This document shows positions 40,111 to 48,541 of a stretch of DNA of 64,000 nt, one piece after another. The notes below the pieces were generated by a model. The model was not told where the DNA came from. It was given only the letters and a program-made list of their open reading frames with translations, and ran no database searches. The position numbers and the translations under genes are program-made. Origin of the DNA: Rhodococcus sp. HM1 (GTDB taxonomy: Bacteria; Actinomycetota; Actinomycetes; Mycobacteriales; Mycobacteriaceae); NCBI RefSeq assembly GCF_023218075.1, contig NZ_JALPTB010000004.1, forward strand, positions 143,622 to 207,621. Direction: 5' to 3'. Position 1 is the first letter of the stretch. Every line of letters begins with the position of its first letter.

Positions 40111-40857
40111 TCAGCCGAGTTCGGCGACCCAGTTCTCGTTGCCGAGGGCGTCGATCACGACACCGTTGTGAACGACGGCGGGGGTGCCGGCGGCACCGGT
40201 CGTGGCGAGCAACTGCCGGCCGGCCTCGGCGTCGGCGCGGGCCTGCTCGACCCGGGTGCCGTCGGCGATGCACTGCGCCGCCTCGTCGGAGACGCCGGCG
40301 TCACGTGCCATCTGCGCGAGATCTTCGTTGCTGTGGTCGCTGTCGCCGCGCTCGGCGGGCTGGTTGTCCGGGGACATCAGCGCGGAATGGAACGCCGAGT
40401 ACGCGATGGCGTCACCGCTCTGCGCGACGCACTGCAGCGCCGCGACTGCACGGGTCGAGTAGTCGCCGCTGGCGGAGAGCTGATCGAGGAACGCGAGCAT
40501 GTGGTAGCGCACGGCGACCCGGCCATCGTCGATCGCCTGGGCCAGTTCCTGACCGTGCTTGTGCTCGAGCTCACCGCAGTAGGGGCACATCGGGTCTTCG
40601 AACAGGTCGATGGTGGTCGCCGCGTCGGGCCGGCCGAGCAGGGCGACACCGTTGTCCGCGACCGTGACCTGCACCGCGGAGTTCTGCACACCGCCGTATC
40701 CCTCGTTGCGGGCCTTACCGCTGTTGGACTGCCACAGCACACCGCCGATGACGAGCGCGGCGATGACGAGAAGGGCGAGACCACCGAGGATGAAGGTGGA
40801 CTTGCTGGACGTCGGCTCCGGCGAATACTTGACCGGCTTGACCTTCTTCGCGCTCAC
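40111..40857 (-). CDS. Membrane-anchored DsbA-like thiol oxidoreductase
   Basis: A 248-residue protein: cytosolic basic N-terminus, one membrane helix (about 22-42), then an extracytoplasmic thioredoxin fold with active site CPYC (91-94) and cis-proline in GAAGTPAVVHNG. A helical insertion (about 105-200) is typical of the DsbA group. It would form or isomerise disulfides in exported proteins. GTG 40857 is the start. The MauE-like gene lies 40 bases upstream on the same strand and may encode its redox partner. Confidence 0.88.
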   Translation of the reverse strand: MSAKKVKPVKYSPEPTSSKSTFILGGLALLVIAALVIGGVLWQSNSGKARNEGYGGVQNSAVQVTVADNGVALLGRPDAATTIDLFEDPMCPYCGELEHKHGQELAQAIDDGRVAVRYHMLAFLDQLSASGDYSTRAVAALQCVAQSGDAIAYSAFHSALMSPDNQPAERGDSDHSNEDLAQMARDAGVSDEAAQCIADGTRVEQARADAEAGRQLLATTGAAGTPAVVHNGVVIDALGNENWVAELG

Positions 40858-40897
40858 GGTTACTGCCCTTCGCTGCTCGGGGATTGCTGACGGGATC

Positions 40898-41383
40898 TCA
40901 CTCTGCCATCGCGGGCTGAGCGGTAGCTGAGGACGCGCGTGAGCCCGGTCCCAGTGCCACGGGGCTGCGCGGGAACACGATCAGCCAGGCCGATAGGGCA
41001 AGGAACCCGAGGTCACGCAGGATTTCGCGGGCGTAGTCCCAGCTGTCGACGTCCGCGGCGCCACCGCCGCCGAAGCAACCGCAGTCGATGGACAGTCCCC
41101 GCGCCCACGCCGACAGGATCGCGGCGATCAGGGTGACGAGCACGACGGCGCTCACCGCGGCGACCGGACGTACCGCCAGGCCGATCAGCAGCAGCAGGCC
41201 GAGCACGAGTTCGAGCATCGGCAGCCCGGCCGCGACCGGGCGCACGATGTCCTCGGGCAGCAGTTGGTAGGCCCGGACGGCGACGATCGTCTGGGTGGGA
41301 TCGGAGAACTTGATCCACCCGGAGACCAACCAGATGGCGGCCAGACCGAGCCGGGCGATCAGGCTGACGATGCGAATCCACAC
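40898..41383 (-). CDS. MauE/DoxX-like membrane protein
   Basis: A 161-residue protein with four predicted membrane helices and, between helices three and four, SIDCGCFGGGG with two cysteines (101, 103). MauE supports disulfide-rich methylamine dehydrogenase assembly, and DoxX-like relatives pass electrons. Its position directly before the DsbA-like gene suggests that it oxidises or reduces that protein through the CxC pair; this is an inference. GTG 41383 follows GAGG closely. Confidence 0.82.
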   Translation of the reverse strand: MWIRIVSLIARLGLAAIWLVSGWIKFSDPTQTIVAVRAYQLLPEDIVRPVAAGLPMLELVLGLLLLIGLAVRPVAAVSAVVLVTLIAAILSAWARGLSIDCGCFGGGGAADVDSWDYAREILRDLGFLALSAWLIVFPRSPVALGPGSRASSATAQPAMAE

Positions 41384-41408
41384 CTCGTCGAGGGTACCGA
41401 GCGCGGGC

Positions 41409-42632
41409 TCAACGGCGTATGTCGTCGGTCACCACCGGCTCGGTGACCACACCGGGCGGTGCGGTGCGCGCGAGCAGCGCCCACGGCAGTACCGCGGCGA
41501 GCAGGATCGCGCCGGTCACCGTGAACGCGACCTCGAAGGACAGGCGTTCCGCGAGCAGGCCACCGACGACCGGCCCGACCACCGATCCGACGTCGGCGGT
41601 CATCTGGAACGCCGCCAGCACCGGACCGCCACGCGCCTTGCTGCCCACGACGTCGGCGACGGCGGCCTGCTGCGGCGGGCCGAGCAGACCGGATCCGATC
41701 CCGGCGACGAGAGAGGTGACGAAGAACAGCGGCACGTCGTCGGTCAGTCCCATCCCGATCGTGGCCGCGCCGCACACCAGCAGCCCGATCAGCACGAACG
41801 GCCGCCGCCCGTAGCGGTCGGACAGGCGACCGGAGGACATGAGCACGAGGGCATTGCCGACCGCGAACACCGTCAGCGCCACGCCCGCGAGGGACGCGTC
41901 GCGCTGCAGGACCTCGACGACGAACAGCGGCATCATCGCGACCCGCACCCCGAACACGGCCCATCCGTTGGCGAAGTTCGATCCCAGCGCCGCGCGATAC
42001 ATCGGCACGCGCAGTGCGTCGCGCAGCCGCAGCGCCGGGGCACCGTCGGCCGCGGCCGGTTCGGCGAGTGCGGATCCGCGCAGGCTGATACCGACCACGG
42101 CAGCGGCCACCAGCAACGCGATCGCGTAGATCACGAACGGGACCCGCAGGCCGAAGCCGACCAGGGCGCCGCCGACCAGCGGTCCGCCGATGTTGCCGAG
42201 CAGGAAACTCGTCGCGTACAGACCGGAGACGCGTCCGCGCGCATCCGGCGGCGCGATCCGGATGATCAGGCCCAGTGCGGAGACGGTGAACATCGTCGAA
42301 CCGATACCGCCGAGCCCCCGGAACACCAGCAGTTGCCAGTAGTTCTGCGCGAACGCGCACGCGCCGGTGGACAACGCGACGATGAGCACGCCGGTGATGT
42401 AGACGGGCCGCTCCCCCAGCTTCTGCACGAGGGCACCGCTGGCCGGCGCGAACGCCAGCCGCATCGCGGCGAACGCGGAGACGACGACGGTCGCGGCGGT
42501 GATGCCGACGTCGAAGCTGCGGGCGAACTGCGGCAGTGCCGGGGCGACGAGTCCGAACCCGAGGGCGATGACGAAGCTGGCGCTGACCAGCACCCAGATC
42601 TCCCGCGGCAGCGCCGCGTCACGTGTGCGCAT
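41409..42632 (-). CDS. MFS transporter, drug-efflux type
   Basis: A 407-residue protein with 12 predicted helices. FRGLGGIGSTMF carries part of the motif-C-like region, and GRLSDRYGRRPFVLIG is the classic loop 2-3 motif A, here in the second half. It resembles multidrug exporters of the DHA1 group; the substrate is unknown. ATG 42632 is the first good start. A TAACAT box lies nine bases before it. Confidence 0.85.
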   Translation of the reverse strand: MRTRDAALPREIWVLVSASFVIALGFGLVAPALPQFARSFDVGITAATVVVSAFAAMRLAFAPASGALVQKLGERPVYITGVLIVALSTGACAFAQNYWQLLVFRGLGGIGSTMFTVSALGLIIRIAPPDARGRVSGLYATSFLLGNIGGPLVGGALVGFGLRVPFVIYAIALLVAAAVVGISLRGSALAEPAAADGAPALRLRDALRVPMYRAALGSNFANGWAVFGVRVAMMPLFVVEVLQRDASLAGVALTVFAVGNALVLMSSGRLSDRYGRRPFVLIGLLVCGAATIGMGLTDDVPLFFVTSLVAGIGSGLLGPPQQAAVADVVGSKARGGPVLAAFQMTADVGSVVGPVVGGLLAERLSFEVAFTVTGAILLAAVLPWALLARTAPPGVVTEPVVTDDIRR

Positions 42633-42703
42633 GATGAGCCGATGTTAGCTTCGCGCACGACACGACCGGGGGGCCGGTCGGTCGAGCACGACCGGCGTAC
42701 GGG

Positions 42704-44332
42704 TCAACCGAGCACGCTCGACACCAGTTCGCGCGCGGCGTCTTGCACCTGCTTCAGATGGTCGGCGCCGAGGAACGATTCCGCATAGATCTTGTAGACG
42801 TCCTCGGTGCCGGACGGCCGGGCCGCGAACCACGCGTTCTCCGTGGTGACCTTGAGTCCGCCGATCGCGGCGCCGTTGCCCGGCGCCTCGGTCAACGTCG
42901 CCGTGATCGGCTCCCCGGCCAGCTCGGTGGCACCGACCTGGTCCGCGGACAGCTTCGCGAGCACCGCCTTCTGGGCGCGGTCCGCCGGGGCGTCGACCCG
43001 CGCGTACGCGGGGCTTCCGTAGCGGGCCGCCAGATCCGCGTATCGCTGCGACGGGGTCTGCCCGGTCACCGCGATGATCTCGGAGGCCAGCAGCGCCAGC
43101 AGGATGCCGTCCTTGTCGGTGGTCCACACCGAGCCGTCCTTGCGAAGGAACGACGCGCCGGCGCTCTCCTCCCCACCGAACCCGAGGCTGCCGTCGAGCA
43201 GACCCGGCACGAACCATTTGAACCCGACGGGCACCTCGAGCAGGTCGTGGCCCAGACCCGCGGCGACCCGGTCGATCATCGAGGAACTGACCAGCGTCTT
43301 GCCGACCTTCGCGTCGGTCGGCCAGCCGGGCCGGTGCCCGTAGAGGTAGTCGATGGCGACGGCGAGGTAGTGATTGGGGTTGAGCAGGCCACCGTCGGGG
43401 GTGACGATGCCGTGCCGGTCGGCGTCCGCGTCGTTGCCCGTCGCGACGTCGAACTTCGCGCGCGCCCCGATCAGCGACGCCATCGCGTTCGGCGACGAGC
43501 AGTCCATCCGGATCTTGCCGTCCGTGTCCAGGGTCATGAACCGCCAGGTCGCGTCGACGAGCGGGTTGACGACCGTCAGGTCCAGGCGGTGCCGTTCGGC
43601 GATCGCGGCCCAGTAGTCGACGCTGGCGCCGCCGAGCGGATCGGCGCCGATCCGCACCCCGGCCTCGCGCACCGCGTCGAGATCGACGACGTTCGGCAGG
43701 TCGTCGATGTACGCGGCGAGGAAGTCGTGCCGGCCCGCGGTCGCGAGGGCGCGCGTGGCGGGCACCCGGCGGACCCCGTCGAGGCCGGCTGCGAGCAGCT
43801 CGTTGGCGCGGGCCGCGATGACGGTGGTGGCGTCGGTGTCGGCGGGACCACCGTGCGGCGGGTTGTACTTGAAGCCGCCGTCGCGCGGCGGATTGTGCGA
43901 GGGCGTCACGACGATGCCGTCGGCACGCGGCCCGGTGCCGGCGTTGTGCTGCAGGATCGCGTGGCTCACCGCGGGGGTCGGGGTGTAGCGGTCGCGGGCG
44001 TCGACGACGACCTCGACGCCGCCCGCGACGAGCACCTCGAGCGCGGTCGTCCATGCCGGCTCGGACAACGCGTGGGTGTCGCGCCCGAGGAACAACGGCC
44101 CGGTGATGCCTTGCGCGGCACGATATTCGACGATCGCCTGGGTGGTCGCGAGGATGTGCTGTTCGTTGAACGCACCGTCGAGGCTCGATCCCCGATGCCC
44201 GGAGGTGCCGAACACTACCTGCTGCAGCGGATCCTGCGGATCGGGCTGCACGGTGTAGTAGGCGGTGACCAGGTGCGCGAGGTCCTCGAGGTCGCCGGGT
44301 TCTGCCGGTTGTCCTGCTCGTTCGTGCACCAT
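42704..44332 (-). CDS. pgm: Phosphoglucomutase (alpha-D-glucose phosphate-specific)
   Basis: A 542-residue enzyme that interconverts glucose-1- and glucose-6-phosphate, linking glycolysis to glycogen and envelope sugar nucleotides. VVTPSHNPP holds the phosphoserine (S145), [10 protein letters not shown] the magnesium site, GFGGEESAG the sugar loop, and ARPSGTED the phosphate loop. ATG 44332 follows GGAGG by five bases. Three short repeats lie just upstream. Pgm next to two crcB genes is the same arrangement as M. tuberculosis Rv3068c-Rv3070. Confidence 0.95.
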   Translation of the reverse strand: MVHERAGQPAEPGDLEDLAHLVTAYYTVQPDPQDPLQQVVFGTSGHRGSSLDGAFNEQHILATTQAIVEYRAAQGITGPLFLGRDTHALSEPAWTTALEVLVAGGVEVVVDARDRYTPTPAVSHAILQHNAGTGPRADGIVVTPSHNPPRDGGFKYNPPHGGPADTDATTVIAARANELLAAGLDGVRRVPATRALATAGRHDFLAAYIDDLPNVVDLDAVREAGVRIGADPLGGASVDYWAAIAERHRLDLTVVNPLVDATWRFMTLDTDGKIRMDCSSPNAMASLIGARAKFDVATGNDADADRHGIVTPDGGLLNPNHYLAVAIDYLYGHRPGWPTDAKVGKTLVSSSMIDRVAAGLGHDLLEVPVGFKWFVPGLLDGSLGFGGEESAGASFLRKDGSVWTTDKDGILLALLASEIIAVTGQTPSQRYADLAARYGSPAYARVDAPADRAQKAVLAKLSADQVGATELAGEPITATLTEAPGNGAAIGGLKVTTENAWFAARPSGTEDVYKIYAESFLGADHLKQVQDAARELVSSVLG

Positions 44333-44355
44333 GGGGTCCTCCTCGTCGACAGCGG

Positions 44356-44402
44356 TGTCGCTCTCATGCAGCAGCGTCGCTCTACAGCAGTGTCGCTCTC
44401 AT
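44356..44402 (-). repeat. Three short direct repeats upstream of pgm
   Basis: Copies of TGTCGCTCTCAT or the variant CGTCGCTCTA at 44356, 44375 and 44391 (plus-strand positions). On the minus strand two copies begin ATGAGAGCGACA, one of which could encode the hexapeptide MRATLL before a stop. Confidence 0.7.
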
Positions 44403-44440
44403 ACTGCCCGGGGCCGACCGGGCGCGCGCGACAACACGGA

Positions 44441-44788
44441 TCAGGCAGTGAGGGTGTACCCACCCCACGCCGCGGCAAGCCCGGCGACGACGCTGACGAC
44501 GACGTAACCGATGCCGGTGAGCGGGCGCCGGATCCGGGTGAGGCCGACGGCTTCGACCGCGAACGTCGAATACGTCGTGAGGCCACCGCAGAATCCGGAA
44601 CCGAGCAGGGCGAACAGATCCGGGGACAGTGCGGCGGCCCCGGACAACGCCCCGAGCAGGGCGCACCCGAACACGTTCACCGCGAGCGTCGCGAGCGGAA
44701 CACTGCGATACGACCGGATGTACCGTCCCGCCAGGTAGCGGACCACGGCTCCGGCTCCGCCGCCCAGCGCGACGAACAACACGGTCAC
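44441..44788 (-). CDS. crcB: Fluoride channel subunit CrcB/Fluc (second gene)
   Basis: A 115-residue, four-helix membrane protein with GGAGAVVRYLAG and GSGFCGGLTTYSTFAVE, the fluoride-pore signature. Two adjacent crcB genes usually encode halves of a heterodimeric channel. GTG 44788 overlaps the stop of the first crcB gene (GTGA). Exports fluoride, protecting enzymes such as enolase. Confidence 0.92.
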   Translation of the reverse strand: MTVLFVALGGGAGAVVRYLAGRYIRSYRSVPLATLAVNVFGCALLGALSGAAALSPDLFALLGSGFCGGLTTYSTFAVEAVGLTRIRRPLTGIGYVVVSVVAGLAAAWGGYTLTA

Positions 44789-45147
44789 CGCGCCGCCCTT
44801 CGCCGGTGTAACCGCTCGCCGATGGCCATTCCGCACCGCGCCGCGATCAGGGCGCCGGTGAGCGTGATCGCCACGTACGCCACCGCAACCGCCGGGTTGC
44901 GGACCGCGTCGACCGCGAACGTCGAGAACGTGGTGAAGCCGCCGAGCACACCGATTCCGAGGAACAACCGCAGCAACCGGTCCGGGCCGACCATCGCGGC
45001 GAGAATGCCGAGCAGCAGCGAGCCGGCGATGTTGATCGCGGCGATCGTCCACACGCCGGGGAACGCCGTGGACAGGCCGTAGCGCGCGACCGCGCCGAGT
45101 GCTCCCCCGGCCGCGACCACCGCGACCGCTCGGGCCTGCACGGCCAT
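44785..45147 (-). CDS. crcB: Fluoride channel subunit CrcB/Fluc (first gene)
   Basis: A 120-residue four-helix protein; GGALGAVARYGLS and GVLGGFTTFSTFAVD match Fluc. It probably assembles with the product of the overlapping second gene. ATG 45147 is used; GTG 45150 precedes it directly. TAGCCT (45204-45209, minus strand) is a possible -10, giving a leader of about 50 bases that does not match the fluoride riboswitch. Confidence 0.9.
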   Translation of the reverse strand: MAVQARAVAVVAAGGALGAVARYGLSTAFPGVWTIAAINIAGSLLLGILAAMVGPDRLLRLFLGIGVLGGFTTFSTFAVDAVRNPAVAVAYVAITLTGALIAARCGMAIGERLHRRRAAR

Positions 45148-45225
45148 CACCGTTCGCCGGTCACGAAGCCGGCGGGACCTTGGGACAGGGGCACAAATCA
45201 GCGAGGCTACCCTGCCGCCGCCCGG

Positions 45226-45790
45226 CTATCGCACGCTGGGCCGCCGCGCGTCGGTGCCGCCGGGACGCTGTGCGTCGGTGCCGCCGGGAGGCTGTGCGTC
45301 GGTGCCGCCGCGACGCTGCGCATCCGCCCGCACAACCTCGCCGAGGCGGACCAGGTCGTCGGCGAGTTCTCCGGACCGGTCACGGTGTGCGGGGATCAGA
45401 TTGACGATGACCAGTTCGAACGCCCGCGGCATCGCCAGCACTTCGTAGGACATCGTGACGCGGGTCCGCTTCCCGGTGGGGTCCAGCCGGAACGTCCAGG
45501 CCGTCGCGTCGCGGGTGAGCGCCGCGGGTGCGGTACGCGAGCACGCGGGGCGCGGAGACCTCGGTGATCGTGCACACGCGGGTCCAGCGGATCGGGCCGA
45601 CCCGATTGCGGCCGCGGAACCTCGCTCCGACCCTCGGGACCGTGGCGCCGTCCAGCCACTCGGCGCCGTGGCATTCGCTGCTCCACTCGCCGATGCGGGT
45701 GACGTCGGCGAGCACCGCCCAAATTTGTTCGGGGGTCGCATCCACCACGGTGTCGACACTGCCGCCGGGCGGGATCCGTGCCGTGCTCAC
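45226..45790 (-). pseudogene. SRPBCC (polyketide cyclase-like) gene with an internal frameshift
   Basis: GTG 45790 opens a frame reading GSVDTVVDATPEQIWAVLAD and RIGEWSSECHGAEW, clear SRPBCC sequence, as far as RVLAYRT. From there the conserved continuation (TAWTFRLDPTGKRTRVTMSY, then LVIVNLIPAHRDRSGELADD) lies in the next frame. The whole span is 565 bases, 188 codons plus one, so one extra base around 45523-45535 explains it. It may be a true mutation or a sequencing error. The tail has three 8-residue repeats. It overlaps the hemerythrin gene by four bases. Confidence 0.75.
45248..45319 (-). repeat. Three tandem 24-bp repeats
   Basis: Units at 45248, 45272 and 45296 differ by at most three bases. 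They encode GGTDAQxP-like repeats at the C-terminus of the SRPBCC frame, a variable-number tandem repeat candidate. Confidence 0.9.
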
Positions 45791-46500
45791 GGCAGCCGTC
45801 CCGGGGTGCGGGTGATCGGCTGGGACGGGACGGCCGCCGCGTCGGTTCCGGACCAGATCGCGGCGAAGTGGCGGCGATTCGCGATACCGAGGACGTGGAG
45901 CAGGAAGAACCGCGGGATCGCCGACACGAGGTGGACGACGTGGTCGCGGTCGTCGGCTCCGAGTCCGTCGATGAGCCAGATCCCTTCCTTGCCCAGGGTC
46001 ACCATGCTCTTGGGGGCGATGTTGGCGTCCTCGTCCCAGGTGCGCCATTGCGCGTCGGTGAGGGTTTCCGACACGACCGGCATCATGTCGAGTTCTTCCC
46101 GTTCGAGGTGTGGCAGCAGCACGTCGGTCAGTGCTGTCAGGGCGGCACTCAGCCTCGCCTGCGAATCGCTGTCGGGGTAGGTGAAAAGTGATGCCGCCGA
46201 TTCGAGTTCGGTAATTGCGGGCTCGATCCTGCGGTGGTCGTCGTCCATGCTGTGGACGAGGGCCGCGGCGTCGGGGTTGAGGCGGACGACGAGCGGATAG
46301 AGCGCGGTGTCCTCCCCTTCGTGATGGTGGCGCAGAAAGTCCATCATCCACAGGATGTGGTCCGCGAGCGGGCCGCGGCGGTTGTCTGGGACGGGTCCTG
46401 CTTCCAGGACCGTGCGTGTGCGGAGCAGGTCGCGCCTGAGCGCGGAGTGGACGATGCCCATGATCCGGGTGTCGGCGGGGCCTGCGGGGTCGGAGATCAT
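45787..46500 (-). CDS. Hemerythrin HHE-domain protein
   Basis: A 237-residue protein. Iron ligands are suggested by ADHILWMMDFLRHHHEGED, SMDDDHRRIEPAI and LLPHLEREELDMMP, the pattern of a four-helix hemerythrin-like domain with a di-iron site. Such proteins bind oxygen or nitric oxide or take part in redox sensing. The last 80 residues are an added helical domain. GGAGA five bases before ATG 46500 fixes the start. Lies between a TetR gene and the broken SRPBCC gene on the same strand, likely one operon. Confidence 0.85.
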   Translation of the reverse strand: MISDPAGPADTRIMGIVHSALRRDLLRTRTVLEAGPVPDNRRGPLADHILWMMDFLRHHHEGEDTALYPLVVRLNPDAAALVHSMDDDHRRIEPAITELESAASLFTYPDSDSQARLSAALTALTDVLLPHLEREELDMMPVVSETLTDAQWRTWDEDANIAPKSMVTLGKEGIWLIDGLGADDRDHVVHLVSAIPRFFLLHVLGIANRRHFAAIWSGTDAAAVPSQPITRTPGRLP

Positions 46501-46541
46501 GACTTCTCCTGTATTCGAGGAGGATCAGCGTTCGAGGAGGA

Positions 46542-47225
46542 TCAACCGGGATCCGCCGGAGCGTCGACGACGGTGCGCGGGTCCGGTCCGAGCAGTCGGA
46601 TGATCGCGTCGGCAATCCAGTCGCGGTATCGCTGCGGCGTCCACCCGGAGTTCTCGACGAGGAGCAGGTAGACGTCGGGGCTGCCGACGGCCCAGAGACC
46701 GTCGACCTGGTCGGGTTCGGGATCCCGGCCGAGAACGAGTGCGGCCGCCTGCCTGAAATTGACGCGGCGACGTTCGTGCAGTGCGCGCTGCCGAGCGGCG
46801 AGATCGGCGTCTGCGGCGGCAGCGTGCGCGAAGGTGCGTTCGAGCGGGGCGACCCTGCCGTACTGGGCTGTCAGCAGGTCGGCGGCGGCGCCCGCGCGTT
46901 CCGCGAGAGTGCCGACGCCCAGTGCCAGGAACTCGGGGCGCTCGGCCACCGGGATCGGTTCGTCGTCCCCCGCCACCGCCACGTCGATCACCCGCAACAA
47001 CAGGTCGGTCTTGGTTCCTGCGGTGGCATAGACGGTTTCGACGGCCACGCGGGCGCGGCGTGCGATGTCGCGCATGCCGGTCGCGGACCAGCCTCGTGTG
47101 GCGAACAACTCCGCCGCCGCGTCGAGCACGGCCTGCCGGGTGTCCGCCGCGTTCGCGCGGCGGCGGGGCGAGTTGTACGCCCGTCGCGGTGAGGCCGGGG
47201 GTGCCGACGATTCCGACTTCGGCAT
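46542..47225 (-). CDS. TetR family regulator
   Basis: A 227-residue regulator with an N-terminal DNA-binding domain (TRQAVLDAAAELFATRGW, GMRDIARRARVAVETVY) and a ligand domain of unknown specificity. ATG 47225 is used; an in-frame TTG at 47255 would add ten residues. A 10-bp inverted repeat straddles the upstream region shared with a tiny divergent gene. It probably controls itself, that gene, and perhaps the downstream hemerythrin gene 41 bases away. Confidence 0.86.
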   Translation of the reverse strand: MPKSESSAPPASPRRAYNSPRRRANAADTRQAVLDAAAELFATRGWSATGMRDIARRARVAVETVYATAGTKTDLLLRVIDVAVAGDDEPIPVAERPEFLALGVGTLAERAGAAADLLTAQYGRVAPLERTFAHAAAADADLAARQRALHERRRVNFRQAAALVLGRDPEPDQVDGLWAVGSPDVYLLLVENSGWTPQRYRDWIADAIIRLLGPDPRTVVDAPADPG

Positions 47226-47235
47226 GCACCCATTC

Positions 47236-47270
47236 TGGAACAGCCATGAATTCAATACAAGGCTGTTCCA
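47236..47270. promoter_or_regulatory. Inverted repeat between TetR and the small membrane gene
   Basis: TGGAACAGCC (47236-47245) and GGCTGTTCCA (47261-47270) are perfect arms around a 15-bp AT-rich spacer. Likely operator region of the TetR protein; the spacer also holds a possible -10 on the minus strand. Confidence 0.6.
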
Positions 47271-47317
47271 GTGCCAAAACGCTGCGAAACCGGCCGACCG
47301 GCCCGTTTCATGGATGT

Positions 47318-47446
47318 ATGGACAAGGCGAATTGGGATTCCGAGACCCCGCTGTTCACGGAAGAGTGTGCAGCCGGCGGAGCCACCCTCGCGATCGGGCT
47401 CGGGGTGGTCGTCACCCTGTTGTTGTTGGTGTTCCTCGTTCCCTGA
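47318..47446 (+). CDS. Small single-helix membrane protein (42 residues)
   Basis: ATG 47318 opens 43 codons encoding an acidic N-terminus (MDKANWDSETPLFTEE), one cysteine, and one strongly hydrophobic segment (about 20-41: TLAIGLGVVVTLLLLVFLVP) that ends the protein. The composition is that of a real tail-anchored or single-pass peptide and not of a shadow frame. It is divergent from the TetR gene behind a perfect inverted repeat. No similar protein is recognised. GGA five bases upstream is a weak ribosome-binding site. Confidence 0.5.
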   Translation: MDKANWDSETPLFTEECAAGGATLAIGLGVVVTLLLLVFLVP

Positions 47447-47639
47447 ATCGAAAAGTTGCACCCCGCTTCTCCGGGTACAGGGGTCGGAAAAGCGGGGCGC
47501 GAAAGTGGCCGCGGCGAGCGTGTCGGGGGCGCGTCTCCACGACCACGACGGTTGAATCGACAACCACGGATCGAGCGTTACGCCCGTTTCCCACTTTTTC
47601 TTTTTTCGTAGGTCCCGGACCGAATGGCATGATCCGGGC

Positions 47640-48011
47640 GTGAAAATTCGCGCACTCGCCCTGGCCCCTCTGCTGCTTCTCGCCGTCGCCTGCGGATCCT
47701 CCGACCCGGATCCCGCACCGTCGACGCCGGACGCAACCCCCTCGACGAGCTCGGCTCCAGCGGCCGATGCCACCGGCACGGCAAGCAACGTGGTGACGAT
47801 CGACGGCGACGCCGCGGAACCGAAGACCGCAGAGGCGATGTGCGCCGAGCTCCTCCCGATGTTCGAGACCCTGCGACAGACCCCCGGATACAACGTCGAG
47901 ACCGCGGCCGAGCAGTTCCTCACGGCGACGATGAACGGCGAGAGCCTCCCCGAGGATCAGCGGGAGAACTACCGCGAAGCAGTCCGGGCCGCCGCGACGG
48001 GTGAGTGCTGA
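47640..48011 (+). CDS. Small lipoprotein of unknown function
   Basis: A 123-residue exported protein: signal peptide with lipobox LAVAC (cysteine 18), a Pro/Thr/Ser/Ala-rich linker (about 22-50), and a helical C-terminal domain with two cysteines (about residue 68 and the penultimate position region, ...TGEC) that could form a disulfide. Function unknown. GTG 47640 is preceded by CATGAT six bases upstream, a weak leaderless-type promoter. A hairpin follows the stop. Confidence 0.75.
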   Translation: MKIRALALAPLLLLAVACGSSDPDPAPSTPDATPSTSSAPAADATGTASNVVTIDGDAAEPKTAEAMCAELLPMFETLRQTPGYNVETAAEQFLTATMNGESLPEDQRENYREAVRAAATGEC

Positions 48012-48036
48012 CCGCTCTTCCCCCGGACGAAAAAAT

Positions 48037-48076
48037 ACCCCAGGTGAGAGACCGTATTCGATCTCTCACCTGGGGT
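48037..48076. terminator. Terminator between lipoprotein gene and ssrA
   Basis: A 15-bp perfect stem (48037-48051 with 48062-48076) and ten-base loop. On the minus strand the stem runs into ATTTTTT, so it mainly ends ssrA; on the plus strand it can end the lipoprotein mRNA. Confidence 0.85.
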
Positions 48077-48077
48077 T

Positions 48078-48449
48078 TGGTGGAGCTGCCGGGAATCGAA
48101 CCCGGGTCCTCCGCCGCCTCACCAGGGCTTCTCCGTGTGCAGTTCGCTAAGCCTCTACTTGGATCTCCCGGTCTCGCGAACAAGCCGAGATGACGATCCC
48201 AGTCACTGTTTGATGTCCCGCCCGACTCCGTGACCGAGTCGAACGGTAGAGCTCCCTAGTCGATGCCAGGATCCGGGTCGAGAGCAAACCCGGGCTGACA
48301 GAGACGCGATCGCTGATCAGGCAGCGAGGGCGTACTCGCGCTGAGTAGACTCGGCGCTTAATTGGTTGCAATGACGCTTACGGTGGTCTCTTGCCTGCAC
48401 CGACACGCTTCCCCTAGTTGAACGTACGCAGTCGAAACCGTTCAGCCCC
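48078..48449 (-). ncRNA. ssrA: Transfer-messenger RNA (tmRNA)
   Basis: About 372 bases on the minus strand. The 5' end GGGGCTGAACGGTTTCGAC and the 3' end GGTTCGATTCCCGGCAGCTC followed by CACCA make the alanine-tRNA-like domain with encoded CCA. The resume frame reads A-E-S-T-Q-R-E-Y-A-L-A-A then TGA (GCC at 48356 down). It rescues stalled ribosomes together with SmpB, encoded 2.5 kb away. Confidence 0.96.
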
Positions 48450-48541
48450 GTACGTACCTGCGACCTTCGCAGGACTACCGACTATAACGTCCGATTCGGG
48501 TGCTGTCATTCCCATTTTTCGGTGCGTTCACATGACGCGCC

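Noticed and set aside
45148..45225. Fluoride riboswitch upstream of the crcB pair
   Set aside because: A short leader with a GCCGG stem is present, but the conserved CUGAUG..CUCCUAC core and the pseudoknot segments could not be found.
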